Assembly (NCBI GenBank): GCA_021234155.1
Contig: JAJEKV010000071.1
Coordinates: 248,001 to 312,000 of the forward strand
From: Isoetes taiwanensis
Lineage: Eukaryota; Streptophyta; Lycopodiopsida; Isoetales; Isoetaceae
DNA length: 64,000 nucleotides
Direction: 5' to 3'
The translations under genes and the position numbers were made by a program. Below the pieces are notes generated by a model. It was not told where the DNA came from. It did no database searches and was given only the letters and a program-made list of their open reading frames with translations. Numbering within the stretch: the first letter of the stretch is position 1; the number at the start of each line of letters is the position of its first letter. Below are positions 11,971-23,006 of the stretch, one piece after another.

Positions 11971-12672
11971 TTACCAAGCCCCCAACCAACTGTACCATGC
12001 GGAAAAAAAAAAGCGAATATTGCAGTGGTTCATACATAGTGTCCGGATGTTTATAAATGTTGGCTCCCCTTCATTACGAACCCAAAAACCAGCAATCCGA
12101 GGAGCGATATCGGCCGTGTTATTGATGTCTGCAATGGCCGCTATTTCGTTGTTTGCAACGACTTCATGAATCGTAATATATGCTGATGGTATACGCATGC
12201 TTCCCATGGTTCGAAGGTTTTGAATAAATGGGTTAATTTGGTTAAGAATTGAACTGATAATACCAATCCATTGAAACGGCACTCTTTGGTCTCGAGCTTG
12301 TGCATATCGTTCCGATCCATCATAGATGTACCAATGTACTGGATGTCCTGTTTCTATTGTGGGCCGTAGTCGATGATATGTCCGTTCTGTAATAGTTACT
12401 GACGAAGGGAAATCCAAATTTACAAATCCGCCACTTACTCCAAGCACGCTGAAGCAGAATAGTTTGTTTACTTTTCTCACTAGTTCAGCAAATTCTTGTA
12501 TGTTGTACATGTTGTATAGTGCCACAGGCAATGGCGGTAAAGACGGCAACAACCATTTCCCTTTGTTGCAACATAATCCATCTTGCTCGATGTTGAGCAA
12601 CGGAATTTGACAATATGTGCATCTCTTATTCCACGTGCACATCACATAACTTTGATGTATAGCCAAGTTCAT
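11971..12672 (-). pseudogene. Helitron N-terminal (Helitron_like_N) domain of RepHel
   Basis: This minus frame reads as the conserved region before Rep. Two Cys pairs (CTWNKRCTYCQ and CC after an EQDGL phrase) open it, followed by PLPVALYNMY, a HPVHWYIYDG phrase and GSMRIPSAYITIHEV. In the intact protein it would run directly into Rep. Near 12003-12013 a run of ten A residues on the plus strand coincides with a shift to the next frame, where a DPLQYSLFFP-like phrase typical of Helitrons continues. Confidence 0.7.
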
Positions 12673-12859
12673 GTGTTGTGCACAAGCTTGCCAATGCGCC
12701 GAAGCCTCTAATGCTACCTCTCCCGTAGTACCATTTCCTAGAATTTGTGTTTGGTTTGACGATGTTGATATGGTATCTACAGTTTTAGATGTTACATCTA
12801 TCTGCAGTATATGCAGAGAGTGGAATCGTCCTGAACGCTCTCTAGCCCTTTATCTCATT

Positions 12860-13482
12860 CTAAATCTATCTTGCTCATTCAAACTTGCATATCGTTCTAC
12901 GTTTCTTTGCTGTATATTCTCTCTATCATTCTCAGATAATTGTGCATAGTGCTCTACCTCCCTTTGCCGCATTCTCAGTCAATCGTCATCTGAAAGCTTT
13001 GTATAACGCTCTCTCTCCATCTCTCGTATCATATCCCTGTCCACCGGGGTTAAACTTGTGTAGCGTTCTACCTTTCTATATCGTATCACGTCTCTGTCCT
13101 CCCCGGGTAGGTTTGCATAGCGTTCTCTTTCTTTTTGACGTATGCTCTCTCTATCTTCTTCTGATAAGTTGGCATAACGTTCTCTTCTCTTACATCGTCT
13201 GCTTTCTATATTCTGTTCAGCTAAATCTATGTAATACCCTTCAGCAGAACTATTCAAATTTATAGTACTACTCTGCTGATCCACAGTTGTAGCTGTTTGT
13301 TCTACACTTCTTTCTTCTGATATTTTAGCTCGTCGTTGCCTTGCACGCTCTCTATTTCTTTCTCGTATCCTCTCCCTATCTCCCTCGGTCAAATTTGCAT
13401 AGCGTTCTCTATCTCTTTGTCGTGTTTTCTTTCTATATCTCTCAGCTACATCCCCTTCTACAATTCTATCATTATCCTCCAT
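12860..13482 (-). pseudogene. Helitron RepHel N-terminus with 19-residue charged tandem repeats
   Basis: The frame starts at an ATG at 13482 and continues to about 12860 with two in-frame stops. It consists largely of a 19-residue repeat of the form (R/V)ERYAxLSExDRExIRxRx. At least seven units are visible: RERYANLTEGDRERIRERN, RERYANLSEEDRESIRQKE, RERYANLPGEDRDVIRYRK, VERYTSLTPVDRDMIREME and three more, with a Gln/Thr/Ser-rich linker after the first. The stop at 12979 falls where the consensus Arg is (TGA, a likely CGA to TGA change); the other is a TAA near 12850. Highly charged and predicted helical, the repeats could bind nucleic acid; that is inference. Confidence 0.7.
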
Positions 13483-13983
13483 GATGCTTTACGTACCTCC
13501 GATTTTAAATAAATTATTGACGCCTCAAGACAACAATGGAGGGGGATAGATACTTACTTGATATTGTTTTGTTCACCTTCTTTCTTCCAAACTCATGTCA
13601 ACACTAGCAAAAGCTTATTCTCAAAGCTATAACACAAAACCACAAAACAAATGAGTCTGGTACATACCCAATCTCGTACCTCAAACAATAACAAACATAG
13701 CAAGCAAACAAATTCCCTATTGAGTATAGAGACCTATCAAAACTGATATAAAAAGACAATCAAGGTAGAGACATCTCAAGCGATGAAGCATCCCAAATCA
13801 CCCAAAGGGAAAAAAAACAAAAAAAAAAAAACGTTTGATATCACTTAAATTATTTATCAAATCTCTCTTCATTTGGCATATTTTTGCCATCAACACCCGT
13901 GCCACGGTCTCTTGCACAAATGGCTAATAAAAATAGCAAAGTCAATTTCTTGCATCCCAATTTAGGTCAAGGATACATTGTGA
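13483..13983. other. Sequence between Helitron start codon and LINE insertion
   Basis: This 0.5 kb is AT-rich with an A-rich run near 13809-13831 and no coding signal. It may contain the Helitron 5' end, but I could not place a TC terminus. The LINE target-site duplication sits at its right edge (13972-13983). Confidence 0.35.
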
Positions 13984-15261
13984 TTTCCATTTGCAGAGTA
14001 AGGTTATGATCTCAAAATTCATTTGGCGGCTTCTCGTAGGTAAGGATGATTCTCCTGGTTTACGGCTTATTGCACAGGCTTTTACCTACTGTATCCCTTT
14101 TGGTAAAGTCACACTCAAACCTGTTCTTCCATGGAGTTTATTTTATGACTTGCGGCCTTATCATAATGCTTCTCCATTCTTAAAGGGATTGTTAGATTCA
14201 CGGCACCTGATCAAAACTTTATTTCACATCGGTCCAAGCGCTGTGTACAGGTTGATCGCACCTTGTTGGTGGATCCCTCTGGTAGACAATCAACCACTTT
14301 GCTTTACAGCGCACCCATTGACTCAAAGGCGTTGGAAAAGTCTTTGGAATCTTAACTATTGCAGCATGGTATGACTCGAGGCCGATTCTTCAGCGACATG
14401 GGAGGCTTTTCAGTTAAAGTTTCTATTGGGGTGATGGGATAGAGTTCTTTGGCAAAAAGTTGCTGATTTTCTACAGCCTATTCTGCCACACCAAGAAGAT
14501 ATTTTGGTATGGGTTTGTCATGAAGAAATTAAGGAGTGCAAACTTGTGAACTCTATGTATCAGTTGTTGCTTGATACTGATATTCTTCCTCCGTCTAATA
14601 AGTGGTCTCTTCAACTTCCTCCTCTTCAATGGCAGAAGGTGTGGTCTTGGGCATGGGACAAGCTACTTCATCCTAAAGTGGCAGTTCTTTGGTGGCAGAT
14701 TCTTCATAGGTGTCTGCGGGTTAATGTGCTTGTCCATAAGTTTAACCCTAGAATATCAAATCAGTGTCCAGTATGCAAGCGTGGATCTGAGACCATTGAG
14801 CATTGCTTTTTCATGTGTGAACACCTTAGACAGGTATGGGACTGGTTGTTTTCCCTTTTTTAGGTTTCATTAACAAGTCAACAACCGCTTTTGGCAATTT
14901 ACCCAAGTGCACGGGACCCGAGTTACAAGGCCAGGCTTTTCATCTAGCAGCAGGATGGTTGCTTTGGACTATCTGGAAGAGACGAAGATTGGTAATCTTC
15001 AAAGGTCTGGATGTGGCAGATAATCGTGTTCTCCAAGAAGCTCAAGGTTACATTGTAAAGTCGTATCATTGTTCTTCACTTGCCCTCATAAAGGCGATTG
15101 ATTTTTGAGGAGTTTTTGGATGTGCACTCTTATGCTTAGGCAGGTTGCTTCACTCGGTGGGTCTCCGCTTATCCGCTGAGATTTTATTCCTGTCTCTGCA
15201 TTTATACTTGTATTTGACTCTTTGATTGAATAAAGTCTGACGTCCTTCAACAAAAAAAAAA
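13984..15261 (+). mobile_element. 5'-truncated LINE with poly(A) tail and 12 bp target-site duplication
   Basis: GATACATTGTGA occurs at 13972-13983 and again at 15262-15273, directly after an A tract (15252-15261). Between them is the 3' part of a plant L1-like LINE: LISKFIWRLL-type sequence near 14010, then the zinc-binding reverse transcriptase C-terminal domain (zf-RVT). Stops and shifts break the frame. The short length shows incomplete reverse transcription at insertion. It shares its 3' end with the copy at 17624-18334. Confidence 0.92.
14504..14866 (+). pseudogene. LINE zf-RVT (reverse transcriptase zinc-binding) domain
   Basis: The frame reads KVWSWAWDKLLHPKVAVLWW and then a Cys/His cluster CPVCKRGSETIEHCFFMCEH, the CxxC...HC...C pattern of zf-RVT, ending VWDWLF. 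This is the C-terminal domain of plant LINE ORF2. The piece is open for 119 codons and then stops at 14861. Earlier LINE sequence at 13991-14374 is in a separate broken frame. Confidence 0.8.
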
Positions 15262-16270
15262 GATACATTGTGACATACCCCATGTGCATATGTTTTCATC
15301 AAATATGACATAACCCATGTACGTTTTTATCAAATCATTGGGGAATTCTCGCAGGATTATGTCCAAATTCTAATTCTGATCCAACTAAGGTCAATGTGGA
15401 TAACTTGGTGTGCATTAACTACTTCCAGCCATGGTTCGAATACCCAGGTTCACACATAAAATTGTTATGAATTCTAACTACCAAATTCGTGGAATTGAAC
15501 ACCTACCAACTGAAGTCATAACACCTAGAATTCCCAACAAAACTCAATGAACCTAGTAATAAATTCAAGCTAATTATTCAATTGTGGAGAATTCAATTCC
15601 TAAGGTTGATGTTCATAAAAATTCAATTTCTAAGGTTAATGTCGATCATAACTCAATTTTCCAATATTCAATCGCATGAAAAATTCAAATCCTAAGGTTA
15701 ATGTGCACAATGTGGATAACAAATGAATCCCTAATATTAATTGGATAAGTAGGCCTACATATTATCGGGATAACTAGGGTCCCATAAAGAATTGTAATGA
15801 ATTCTAACTAGTAATCGTGCGGAATTATACACCTAGGAATTGAAGTAATAATAATACTCACGCAATTCTTAATTAATATTATACTGTATTCAAGCCAATT
15901 ATTCATTTGTGAAGAATTCAATTCTCAAGGTTAATCTAGATCACTAATTTCCTAAAGTTAATGTGGATAATTATTCAATTGCACGAAGAATTCAATTTCT
16001 AAGGTTAACGTGGACAACATGGGTAATAAATGAATTCCCACAGTTAATGTGCATAACTAGGCCGTCATATATTATATTGTCAACGGTCCTACATAGAAAT
16101 ATAATGAACCTAGGAACCAAAGATATAATGAACCTAGGAACCAAAGAAATATAATCAACCTAGGAATTGCGCTGAATTATACACCTAGGAACCAAAGATA
16201 GCAAATGCCAATGGCAAAGGGAGGAGAATGCATGGAGAAAAGAAAAGAGAGAATGAAAAAAAAAAGAGGG
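15262..16270. repeat. AT-rich region of diverged short repeats
   Basis: Variants of AATTCAATTTCTAAGGTTAATG recur about every 45-60 bases or more (near 15591, 15620, 15680, 15915, 15990), with a related phrase GAATTCTAACTA. Near 16099-16170 a 24 bp unit (ATATAATGAACCTAGGAACC plus AAAG) repeats two to three times. No coding sequence was recognised. Confidence 0.6.
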
Positions 16271-17623
16271 GATGAAGGGTGAAAAGCCAGAGGTGAGGAT
16301 GTCATTCCAGAAAAAGCTTGAAGAGAAAAATATTTTAGGCAAAAATGTTTCAGAAAGGAGCCTGGCAGCAATCCACAGTATTCAAGATTATTTGGCTGGT
16401 TCTTCACTGAAATCTGCTAAGGGACAACACATGGCCTTGATTATGGAAGAATCGGGCCTGACACAGGCCGATTTTGTAGGCACTGAGCTGATATGGTTAG
16501 GTTTTAATGGATTGGGTCAGGTCTGAGCCGATTTGATGTTTAAAGGATATGCCAATTGAAGTTCTTGTCAGCATTGCCAGCATTGCCTCTGATTCCGGCC
16601 ATGTGGGCTCTTCAAGAGGATCAAATCTGCACAATCCAGCTGCTCGCCGGAGCTGGAGCTTCCCAGCCTTTTTTTGCCCATCCTCCCTCTCCTTCCTTGC
16701 CCTTTCTGCTCGATGGATATGGAGCTGACGTTCTTTCTTCAAATCCATATGTTTTCATGCCTTCCAGCATATCATACCCCTCTTTTCCTATTGATTCTCT
16801 GTTTTCTGACACCAGTAATCCTCAGATTCAAGCTCCGGCGTGTTCCGTGGTTGATTCAGGGTTATTCGATACAGATATGTCGGTAAAGCTTTCACAGATT
16901 TAGATACAGATGTATGTCGGCAAAGCTTTCACAATCTAGTAAAAAGAAACATTTCAAGGTCCGCACAGCTTATGCACAGTAATGATGAGCAGCAAGCAGA
17001 TATGAAGCAGATCGGTGGTAATGATGAGCAAAATGGAGGTATTAGGATTTGTCAGTGCTTTACCGCATTCCTTCTCTACGTTTGTTCCGTTTTTGTATAT
17101 TCTTGCAGGTACTTCCTTTCGTCTTATATCCGGTTCAGTGTTTCCAACAGAGAGAGATTTTTGGAACATTTTATCTCAGTTTACATCTTTGAAATCGATT
17201 TCCCACTTTGTTCTGTTCATGTTTTGATTCTACAGAAAGGCAAGAATGTATTTAGCCCATTATTGCAGCGGCTATACCAAGGGTTTGTGCTTGGGTCTAA
17301 AAGGATCCAGGGCCGGATTCAAGTAAAACATTGCAATCAAACGACGCAGACTTAACTGGACTGGAATAGACTTACTTGGAAGCGATCAAACGACGTCGTC
17401 TGGAGCAGAACCGATTTGAGCAAAATTTCACAATGACAGAGTGGGCATCGCTTCTTATGGCAAATGCCGGATCAAGCTGTCCACCTTGGATTTGCGAGAC
17501 TGCTCATCGACAGACATATATAATGCATGTCGCGACAGGTTACAGGATCAGACATTTTCAAGAAAGACGTGTCAACAAAATATGTAGATAGATTGCGGCG
17601 CGGAAAAATTTAGGGGAACAAAA
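16271..17623. other. Unassigned sequence with short open frames
   Basis: Two short plus frames begin with ATG here (16272-16526, 84 codons; 16556-16903, 115 codons, Pro/Ser-rich) but resemble no family I know and show no linked exon structure. They may be gene scraps or chance frames. Confidence 0.25.
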
Positions 17624-18334
17624 ACAGATACTGATGTTCTTCCTCCGTCTAATAAGTGGTCTCTTCAACTTCCTCCTCTTCAATGGCAGAAGGTGTGGTC
17701 TTGGGCATGGGACAAGCTACTTCATCCTAAAGTGGCAGTTCTTTGGTGGCAGATTCTTCATAGGTGTCTGCGGGTTAATGTGCTTGTCCATAAGTTTAAC
17801 CCTAGAATATCAAATCGATTGTCCAAAGTATGCAAGCGTGGATCCGAGACCATTGAGCATTGCTTTTCATGTGTGAACACCTTAGGCGGGTATGGGACTG
17901 GTTGTTTTCCCTTTTCGGGTTTCACTAACAAGTCAACAAATCGCTTTTGGCAATTTACCCAAGTACACGGACAGAGTTACAAGGCCGGGCTTTTCATCTA
18001 GCATCGGGATGGTTGCTTTGGACTATCTGGAAGAGGCGAAGATTGGTAATCTTCAAAGGTCCGGATGTGGCGGATAATCGTGTTCTCCAAGAAGCTCAAG
18101 GTTACATTGTAAAAGTATTATCATTGTTCTTCACTTGCCCCTCACAAGAGGCGATTGATTTTTGAGGAGTTTTTGGATGTGCACTCTTATGCTTAGGCGG
18201 GTTGCTTCACTTTCGATTGGGTCTCTCAGCTTATCCGTGAGATTTTATTCTGTCTCTGCATTTATACTTGTATTTGACTCTTTGATTGAATAAAGTCTGA
18301 CGTCCTTCAACAAAAAAAAAAAAAAAAAAAAAAA
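17624..18334 (+). mobile_element. Second 5'-truncated copy of the LINE 3' end, with poly(A)
   Basis: From GATACTG at 17624 this copies 14573-15261 with scattered substitutions and 1-3 base indels, including the zf-RVT region (KVAVLWWQILHRCLRVN, then CKRGSETIEHCFSC with a base lost) and the tail TTGATTGAATAAAGTCTGACG before an A run (18311-18334). No clear target-site duplication was found. The A run abuts the remaining 5' LTR of the chromovirus. Confidence 0.88.
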
Positions 18335-18360
18335 ACTCAAGACTGCATTATATATGTTTA

Positions 18361-18833
18361 AAAAACATTAGCTATGCTAAGGTGGGACATTAAAATAAAT
18401 GTTAATGTACCCACGTGGCATCTTATGGTTGGTATCCGACCCCTTTGAGCACGGTTTTGGTCTCTGAAGCACCCTGGGGATGGCTGGATATCAGGGAAGA
18501 AATCCGGGCTGATTGCTTGCAAGTAATTGCAAGAGATTCACTTGTAATTGGAGTACGAGGGTGTGGGTTGCATATGGCTGCAGTATTGCAATACTGATTG
18601 CAAGAGTGAGCTTGCACCAAAGGAATTATCTCTGGGAGATAATTCACTGATCCTTGTGTGCAAAAGGATCATTCGATTCTTTTGGAAAGAATCAAGAGGA
18701 AGCCAGGCTTCCTGATTAGTCTCTGAGAGAGTAATCCCATCGGTCGTGGAGAACTCTAGAAGTTTGTGGAGTGGGCGGTAGACCGGTGGCCCTTCCCCGT
18801 TGTTTGGGGAAGCTGCAGAATTGCTGCATGACA
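18361..18833 (+). repeat. 5' LTR of chromovirus, 5' end and an internal segment missing
   Basis: It matches the 3' LTR from AGCTATGCTAAGGTGGGACAT onward. Compared with the 3' LTR it lacks the first ~195 bases, and about 290 bases are missing after CTTATGGTTGG, where it jumps to the GACCC(C/-)TTTGAGCAC block. It carries about 70 extra or differing bases near 18670-18740. It ends GCATGACA at 18833. The preceding LINE poly(A) shows the break at its left. Confidence 0.85.
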
Positions 18834-18837
18834 TTTT

Positions 18838-18849
18838 TGGTATCAGAGC
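18838..18849 (+). promoter_or_regulatory. Primer binding site for initiator tRNA-Met
   Basis: TGGTATCAGAGC lies four bases after the 5' LTR end. It is the standard plant retrotransposon PBS complementary to the 3' end of initiator methionine tRNA. Confidence 0.92.
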
Positions 18850-18852
18850 ATA

Positions 18853-20210
18853 ATGGTAGATCAGGGACCTGAGAATGTCTCTGAGAATGTTCTAGCAGGT
18901 ATGGGGCAGCCAGTGGATGGTATGCCAGAAGTCCACCCTGCTGATGAGAAAATACTGTCAGCTTTGCAGGACATCTGCCTGAATTTGAATTCGAGGCAGA
19001 GGTTGAGGCGGCCAAGGAAGATGGCGCCAGAAATGAAACTCGGGAAGTGGTTAAGAAGGAGAATAATCCTCAGGGAGGAGAACCTCAGCTAGGTAACATA
19101 AACCCTTCCATAGAAAACTCTCAGGGGCAAAACAATGCAACTGAGGAACCATTGGAACGGAGATTCCATCGGCTCAATGAAGAGTTTGAGAAAACTCGTA
19201 AAGAGCAAGGACTGCTCAAGGAAATTTTGGGAAAATTTTAAGAACAGTTGAGCACTTGGACTTCCGAGGAAAATGCCCGAGAACAACGTCTGATGTCTAC
19301 CATGGAAAAATACTTGCAGAAAGCAAGGGGGGCTTCCGTAGCCCTGGGGGCAAGCGGAGAACCTAGAAATGATGTTGTTGGAGGGGTTAATAGCAAGCAA
19401 CTTGGAGTCCCTCAGGTAAACATAGAGAATCATGAAGGTAATATTCCATCTGAAGATTCTCTGGGAGAATTGTCAAAAGAAGAGATCAAGTCTCTTGAAT
19501 GGCTTAAAATGCCAGATTTTTATGGGAAGGATGTTACTCTAGAGCAAGCTATGCTTTGGTTTAACCAAATGAAGCTTTATTTTGTGGCAACAAAGAAAAG
19601 CGAGTCTGCTCGTTTATTGTATGCCACATTGAGCTTAAGGGTCGGGCGGTCGAATGGTGGGATACCCATACTGAAGATGGATGAAAGCTACGCACTTGGT
19701 CTGAATTTTGTAAACTATTCAGGCAAGAGTATGCTCCCCACTATGACCGACGACATGCCTTCATAGAGTTGAAAGAAACTATGCAGGGACTCTACAAGAT
19801 TATGTGGCAGAACTACGAGCGTTGTTCTCATGTTTGCCAGAATTGACAACCGGAATGAGGATTGATCATTTCGTGAAAGGACTAAAGGATGCCAATATTC
19901 AAAAGCATATGCTTCAAGTCGAGCTTGCGAGTTTTGAGCTTGCGGTAGAACTGGCTAGGAAGCTGGTTGGTAGGGAGGAATCCCGTAAAGCCCAAAGAAT
20001 TGCTGAGTGGAAGACAAAGAGGACGAAGGGTGCCTCTGACTAGGTCACCTTCTAAAAAGCAAAAGAAAAATCCGGCTAAGGAAAAGCGGATAGATAAGCC
20101 TAAGGAAGCTAGTGCTAAAACAAAACATCTAAGGGATGTTATAACTGTGGCATTGTGGGGCATTATGCTCGGGATTGTACAAAGCCACAGAAAGATAAGA
20201 AGGTTTTAGC
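18853..20210 (+). pseudogene. chromovirus gag with CCHC zinc knuckle, frameshifted
   Basis: Broken frames from 18853 to about 20210 cover gag. The capsid region has LEWLKMPDFYGKDVTLEQAM and later MAELRALFSCLPELTTGMRI, typical of chromovirus gag. The zinc knuckle at 20134-20187 reads CYNCGIVGHYARDC, a C-x2-C-x4-H-x4-C finger for binding element RNA. Stops or shifts near 19092, 19241, 19670, 19766 and 20043 show decay. Confidence 0.8.
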
Positions 20211-20299
20211 AGGTACCTCCAAGGGCGAGATTGAGGTGAAATCATTATCGATGATTGCTTGTGAAGAGGATATAGTAAGTCCTACACAAGCTTATGCTG

Positions 20300-21206
20300 A
20301 TAATGTAATAAGGTTGTTAGGAAGGATCAATGGTAAGGACTTGATTGTCTTGATTGATTCTTGGAAGTACTCACAACTATGTTTCCGAGTTGAGAAGTTT
20401 TCTGGGCTGGCTACGTACTATAGAAAATTTGGGCCAAAAATTTCAAAAGTAGTAGCTCCACTCACGGATCGTTTGAAGAAAGATCGTGAGTATGTATGGG
20501 AGAAAGTACAACAAGAAGCTTTTGAGCTTGTCAAAAGGTTGTTGGTTAGTAGTTCCATACTAAAGGTTCCCGATCTCAATGAATCCTTTGAGGTTTATAC
20601 CGATGCTTATGGTCAAGCAGTTGGGGCTGTATTAAAGTAGCAAGAACAGATAGTGGCTTATAAAAGCCGAAAGCTTAATTCTACCGAGCAGAATTATGCA
20701 ACATATGAGCAAGTACTATTGGCAATAGTTCACGCTCTAAAAACATGGAGGCATTACTTGAGAAGTGGTACAAGTAAGGAACCACGCAAGTTTGTCGTCT
20801 ATACTGATCATAAACCATTGAGGTTTTTGCAAAGTCAAGCTGAGATTAGCTCTAGGCGGGCTAGATGGCTTGATTTTCTCCATGAATTTCATTTTAGTAT
20901 TGAGCGTACGCCTGGGAAAAATAACCCAGTAGCTGATGCTTTATCAAGGATTAAACATGTGAATGCTCTTGCTATCATGGAGAATGACCTTTTCCAGAGG
21001 ATTAGGGATGCAAAGGATCAGCAAGACCTTGCAGTCACCAAAACTGGGGATTGTTGGACCGAGCAAGAAGGGTTGTACTTCTATAAGGGAAGAGTGTATG
21101 TTCCTTTGTACAAAGAATTGCGAGAAGCAATTATTCGTGAGCATCATGACCCCCCACAAGCTGGGCATGGGGGTGAATAGAAAACCTATGAGCTGGTTAA
21201 AAGGCC
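20300..21206 (+). pseudogene. chromovirus pol: protease stub joined to RNase H and integrase N-terminus; RT core deleted
   Basis: At 20335-20360 the protease active-site region reads KDLIVLIDS and is followed at once by FSGLATYYRKFGPKISKVVA, which belongs after the RT palm. The fingers and YxDD catalytic core are therefore absent. RNase H follows (FEVYTDAYGQAVGAVL; a stop at 20638; YTDHKPLRFL; NPVADALSRI). The integrase zinc finger begins with HHDPPQAGHGG, and the frame stops at 21178. Confidence 0.85.
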
Positions 21207-21838
21207 TTGCACATACGCAATGACAATCTATTAGGTCTACAACTCAACATTCCCCTAGTAGACATAGCATGAAAAGGGATCAACTGCAATCAGACAAATC
21301 TTTTGTATAGGCCAGTTTAGCCATGCCACCCACAGCTAGACAAGCTCTCAAACTGCATTTAGGTATGTCCTAGAAACATATCAAACATGGTTCTTGATCT
21401 CTAGGAGCAGGAATAAAAAATGAAGCATGAGCCAAAACAGACGCAGGTGCAGGATTAAGATCAGCAGAAATAGAAACAAAAATAAGAAAATAAACAAGGT
21501 CATCATCTGAACATGAGAGGAATTTAGAACATAAACTGAAACAGATATGGGAGCAAGATCAGGATCTAGAGTAGAAACAAGAATTGTAACACAGACAAGA
21601 CGTAGAATAGAGTCAGGCATAAAATCAGGAACTATCGATAGGGCAAACCAAAGTAGGTGTTGGCTCAGTGGCAAGAGTTGCATATGAATTGGAACTAGAG
21701 CTAGAACTAGTAAACATGAATAATTTAGAAGTCAGTCAATTTGTAGATTATGCAACTCAAGCCAGGGAAGACCCAAGACTACTAGCGCATCTGGACTAGT
21801 AACGAGATTGAAAAAAATGCTCCACGAAGCTCCTATTG
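21207..21838. other. Unrelated insert inside the integrase zinc finger
   Basis: Integrase sequence stops after a TYELVKR phrase and resumes at about 21839 with a CLVCQAVKADYG phrase, the Cys pair of the same HHCC finger. The ~630 bases between are A-rich, contain no integrase residues and no recognised gene. No inverted repeats or clear target duplication were seen at the joints. Confidence 0.6.
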
Positions 21839-22965
21839 AACAGAACTAGAGCCGGGTTTGCAAGACCAAGTGAAACAGATGGTTTCACATTGTTTGGTGT
21901 GTCAGGCTGTGAAAGCTGACTATGGCAAGACCCTGGGCCTGTTACAACCCATTCTAGACCCCGAACTGCTAAGCAACACACCAGATCTTAGTAGTGGTTG
22001 ATTGCTTGACTAAGTATGTTAAGTTTATACCTCTAAGGAGTGATGCTACGGGATTCGATGTAGCTGCAGCTTACATGCAGTACGTGTTTCCGACATTTGG
22101 GTTTCCACTATCTATTATAAGTGATAGGGATACCAAGTTCACAGGTCAATTTTGGAAAGACCTGATGAAGGAGTTAAAAGTGCGGTTGCGTATGAGTAGT
22201 GAGAATCATCCGCAGGCCGATGGACAAACTGAAGGAATCAACATGATCCTAGAGGATATGTTGAGGAGTTTTGTTCATGAAAAAGAGATTATTTACCCTA
22301 CTTGGAATTTGCCTACAACAATAGCCATCATATAGGTATCAAAATGATACCTTTTGTGGCTATGATGTGTAGGAACCCGAGAACTTATATTGGGATGCAC
22401 AAGTATCTCAAAGCAGAAGCAGCTGTGAATATGCTTCATGATATGGATGCAATACTGCGTCAATGCAAGTTGAATTTGCAAAGGGCTCAGGATCGATATA
22501 AGTCTAGTGCTAATAAGCATAGGTGAGACGTTTCCTATGAGGAAGGAGACTATGTCTTTCTCAGAGTGATCTATCCTTCATCACTAAGGGTGAATAGTTC
22601 ACAACCTTTAGTGAAAGGACAGGTGCCTAAACTTACCCCGCGATATGCCGGACCCTTTAAAATTCTGAAAAGAATAGGTCCAATGGCATATGAGTTGAGC
22701 TTACCACAGGACCTAGGGATCCATCCTGTGTTTCATGTAAGTCGACTGAAGTGCTATACTAGATACGGATAACGTGGTTAGTCCTGAGAGTATACCGCTT
22801 GTCTTAAACTCCTCGGTAACGCCAGAACGTCTTTTGGATAAAAGAGTTCGGCAGCTGCGCAACAGAGATGATATAGAACATTTGGTCTTGTGGCGAGGCC
22901 AGACTCCCGAGGATGCCACATGGGAGTCGGATGAGTTCGTGCAGCGGTTTCCTCACCTGAACTAA
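21839..22965 (+). pseudogene. chromovirus integrase and chromodomain, frameshifted
   Basis: The integrase core runs VVDCLTKYVKFIPLRSD (first Asp), FGFPLSIISDRDTKFTGQFW (second Asp) and HPQADGQTEGIN (Glu), giving the D,D-E triad. A frame change near 22305 leads to EFAYNNSHH, then a [19 protein letters not shown] phrase and [10 protein letters not shown], the GPY/F-type C-terminal region. After stops near 22770 a chromodomain-like end reads VLWRGQTPEDATWESDEF (22885-22935). Chromodomains steer such integrases to marked heterochromatin. Confidence 0.88.
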
Positions 22966-22989
22966 TTAAAATACCTTGAGGACAAGGTC

Positions 22990-23006
22990 TTAGAGGAGGG
23001 AGGAAT
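22990..23006 (+). promoter_or_regulatory. Polypurine tract
   Basis: A purine-rich stretch AGAGGAGGGAGGAA ends just before the 3' LTR. It is the expected plus-strand primer for retrotransposon replication. Confidence 0.85.

Larger units (their letters stand above)
7537..13482 (-). mobile_element. Decayed autonomous Helitron (RepHel), interrupted by a MITE
   Basis: On the minus strand, from right to left, the RepHel protein can be followed: an N-terminal repeat domain (13482-12860), the Helitron N-terminal domain (12672-11971), Rep (11951-10573) and a PIF1-type helicase (about 9400-7537). RepHel drives rolling-circle transposition: Rep nicks and joins single-stranded DNA, and the helicase unwinds it. 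Multiple stops and shifts, loss of a Rep histidine and ~1.1 kb of non-Helitron DNA (about 9410-10560, including a MITE) show the copy is dead. I could not identify the TC start or the CTRR hairpin end, so element ends are unknown and only the coding span is given. Confidence 0.85.

Noticed and set aside
15262..16200. Spaced repeats as a CRISPR-like array
   Set aside because: Repeat units are diverged, spacing is irregular, and this is plant nuclear DNA; no cas-like gene is present.
16556..16903. Pro/Ser-rich 115-codon frame as a host gene
   Set aside because: No recognisable domain, no exon partners, and low-complexity composition; reported only as unassigned sequence.
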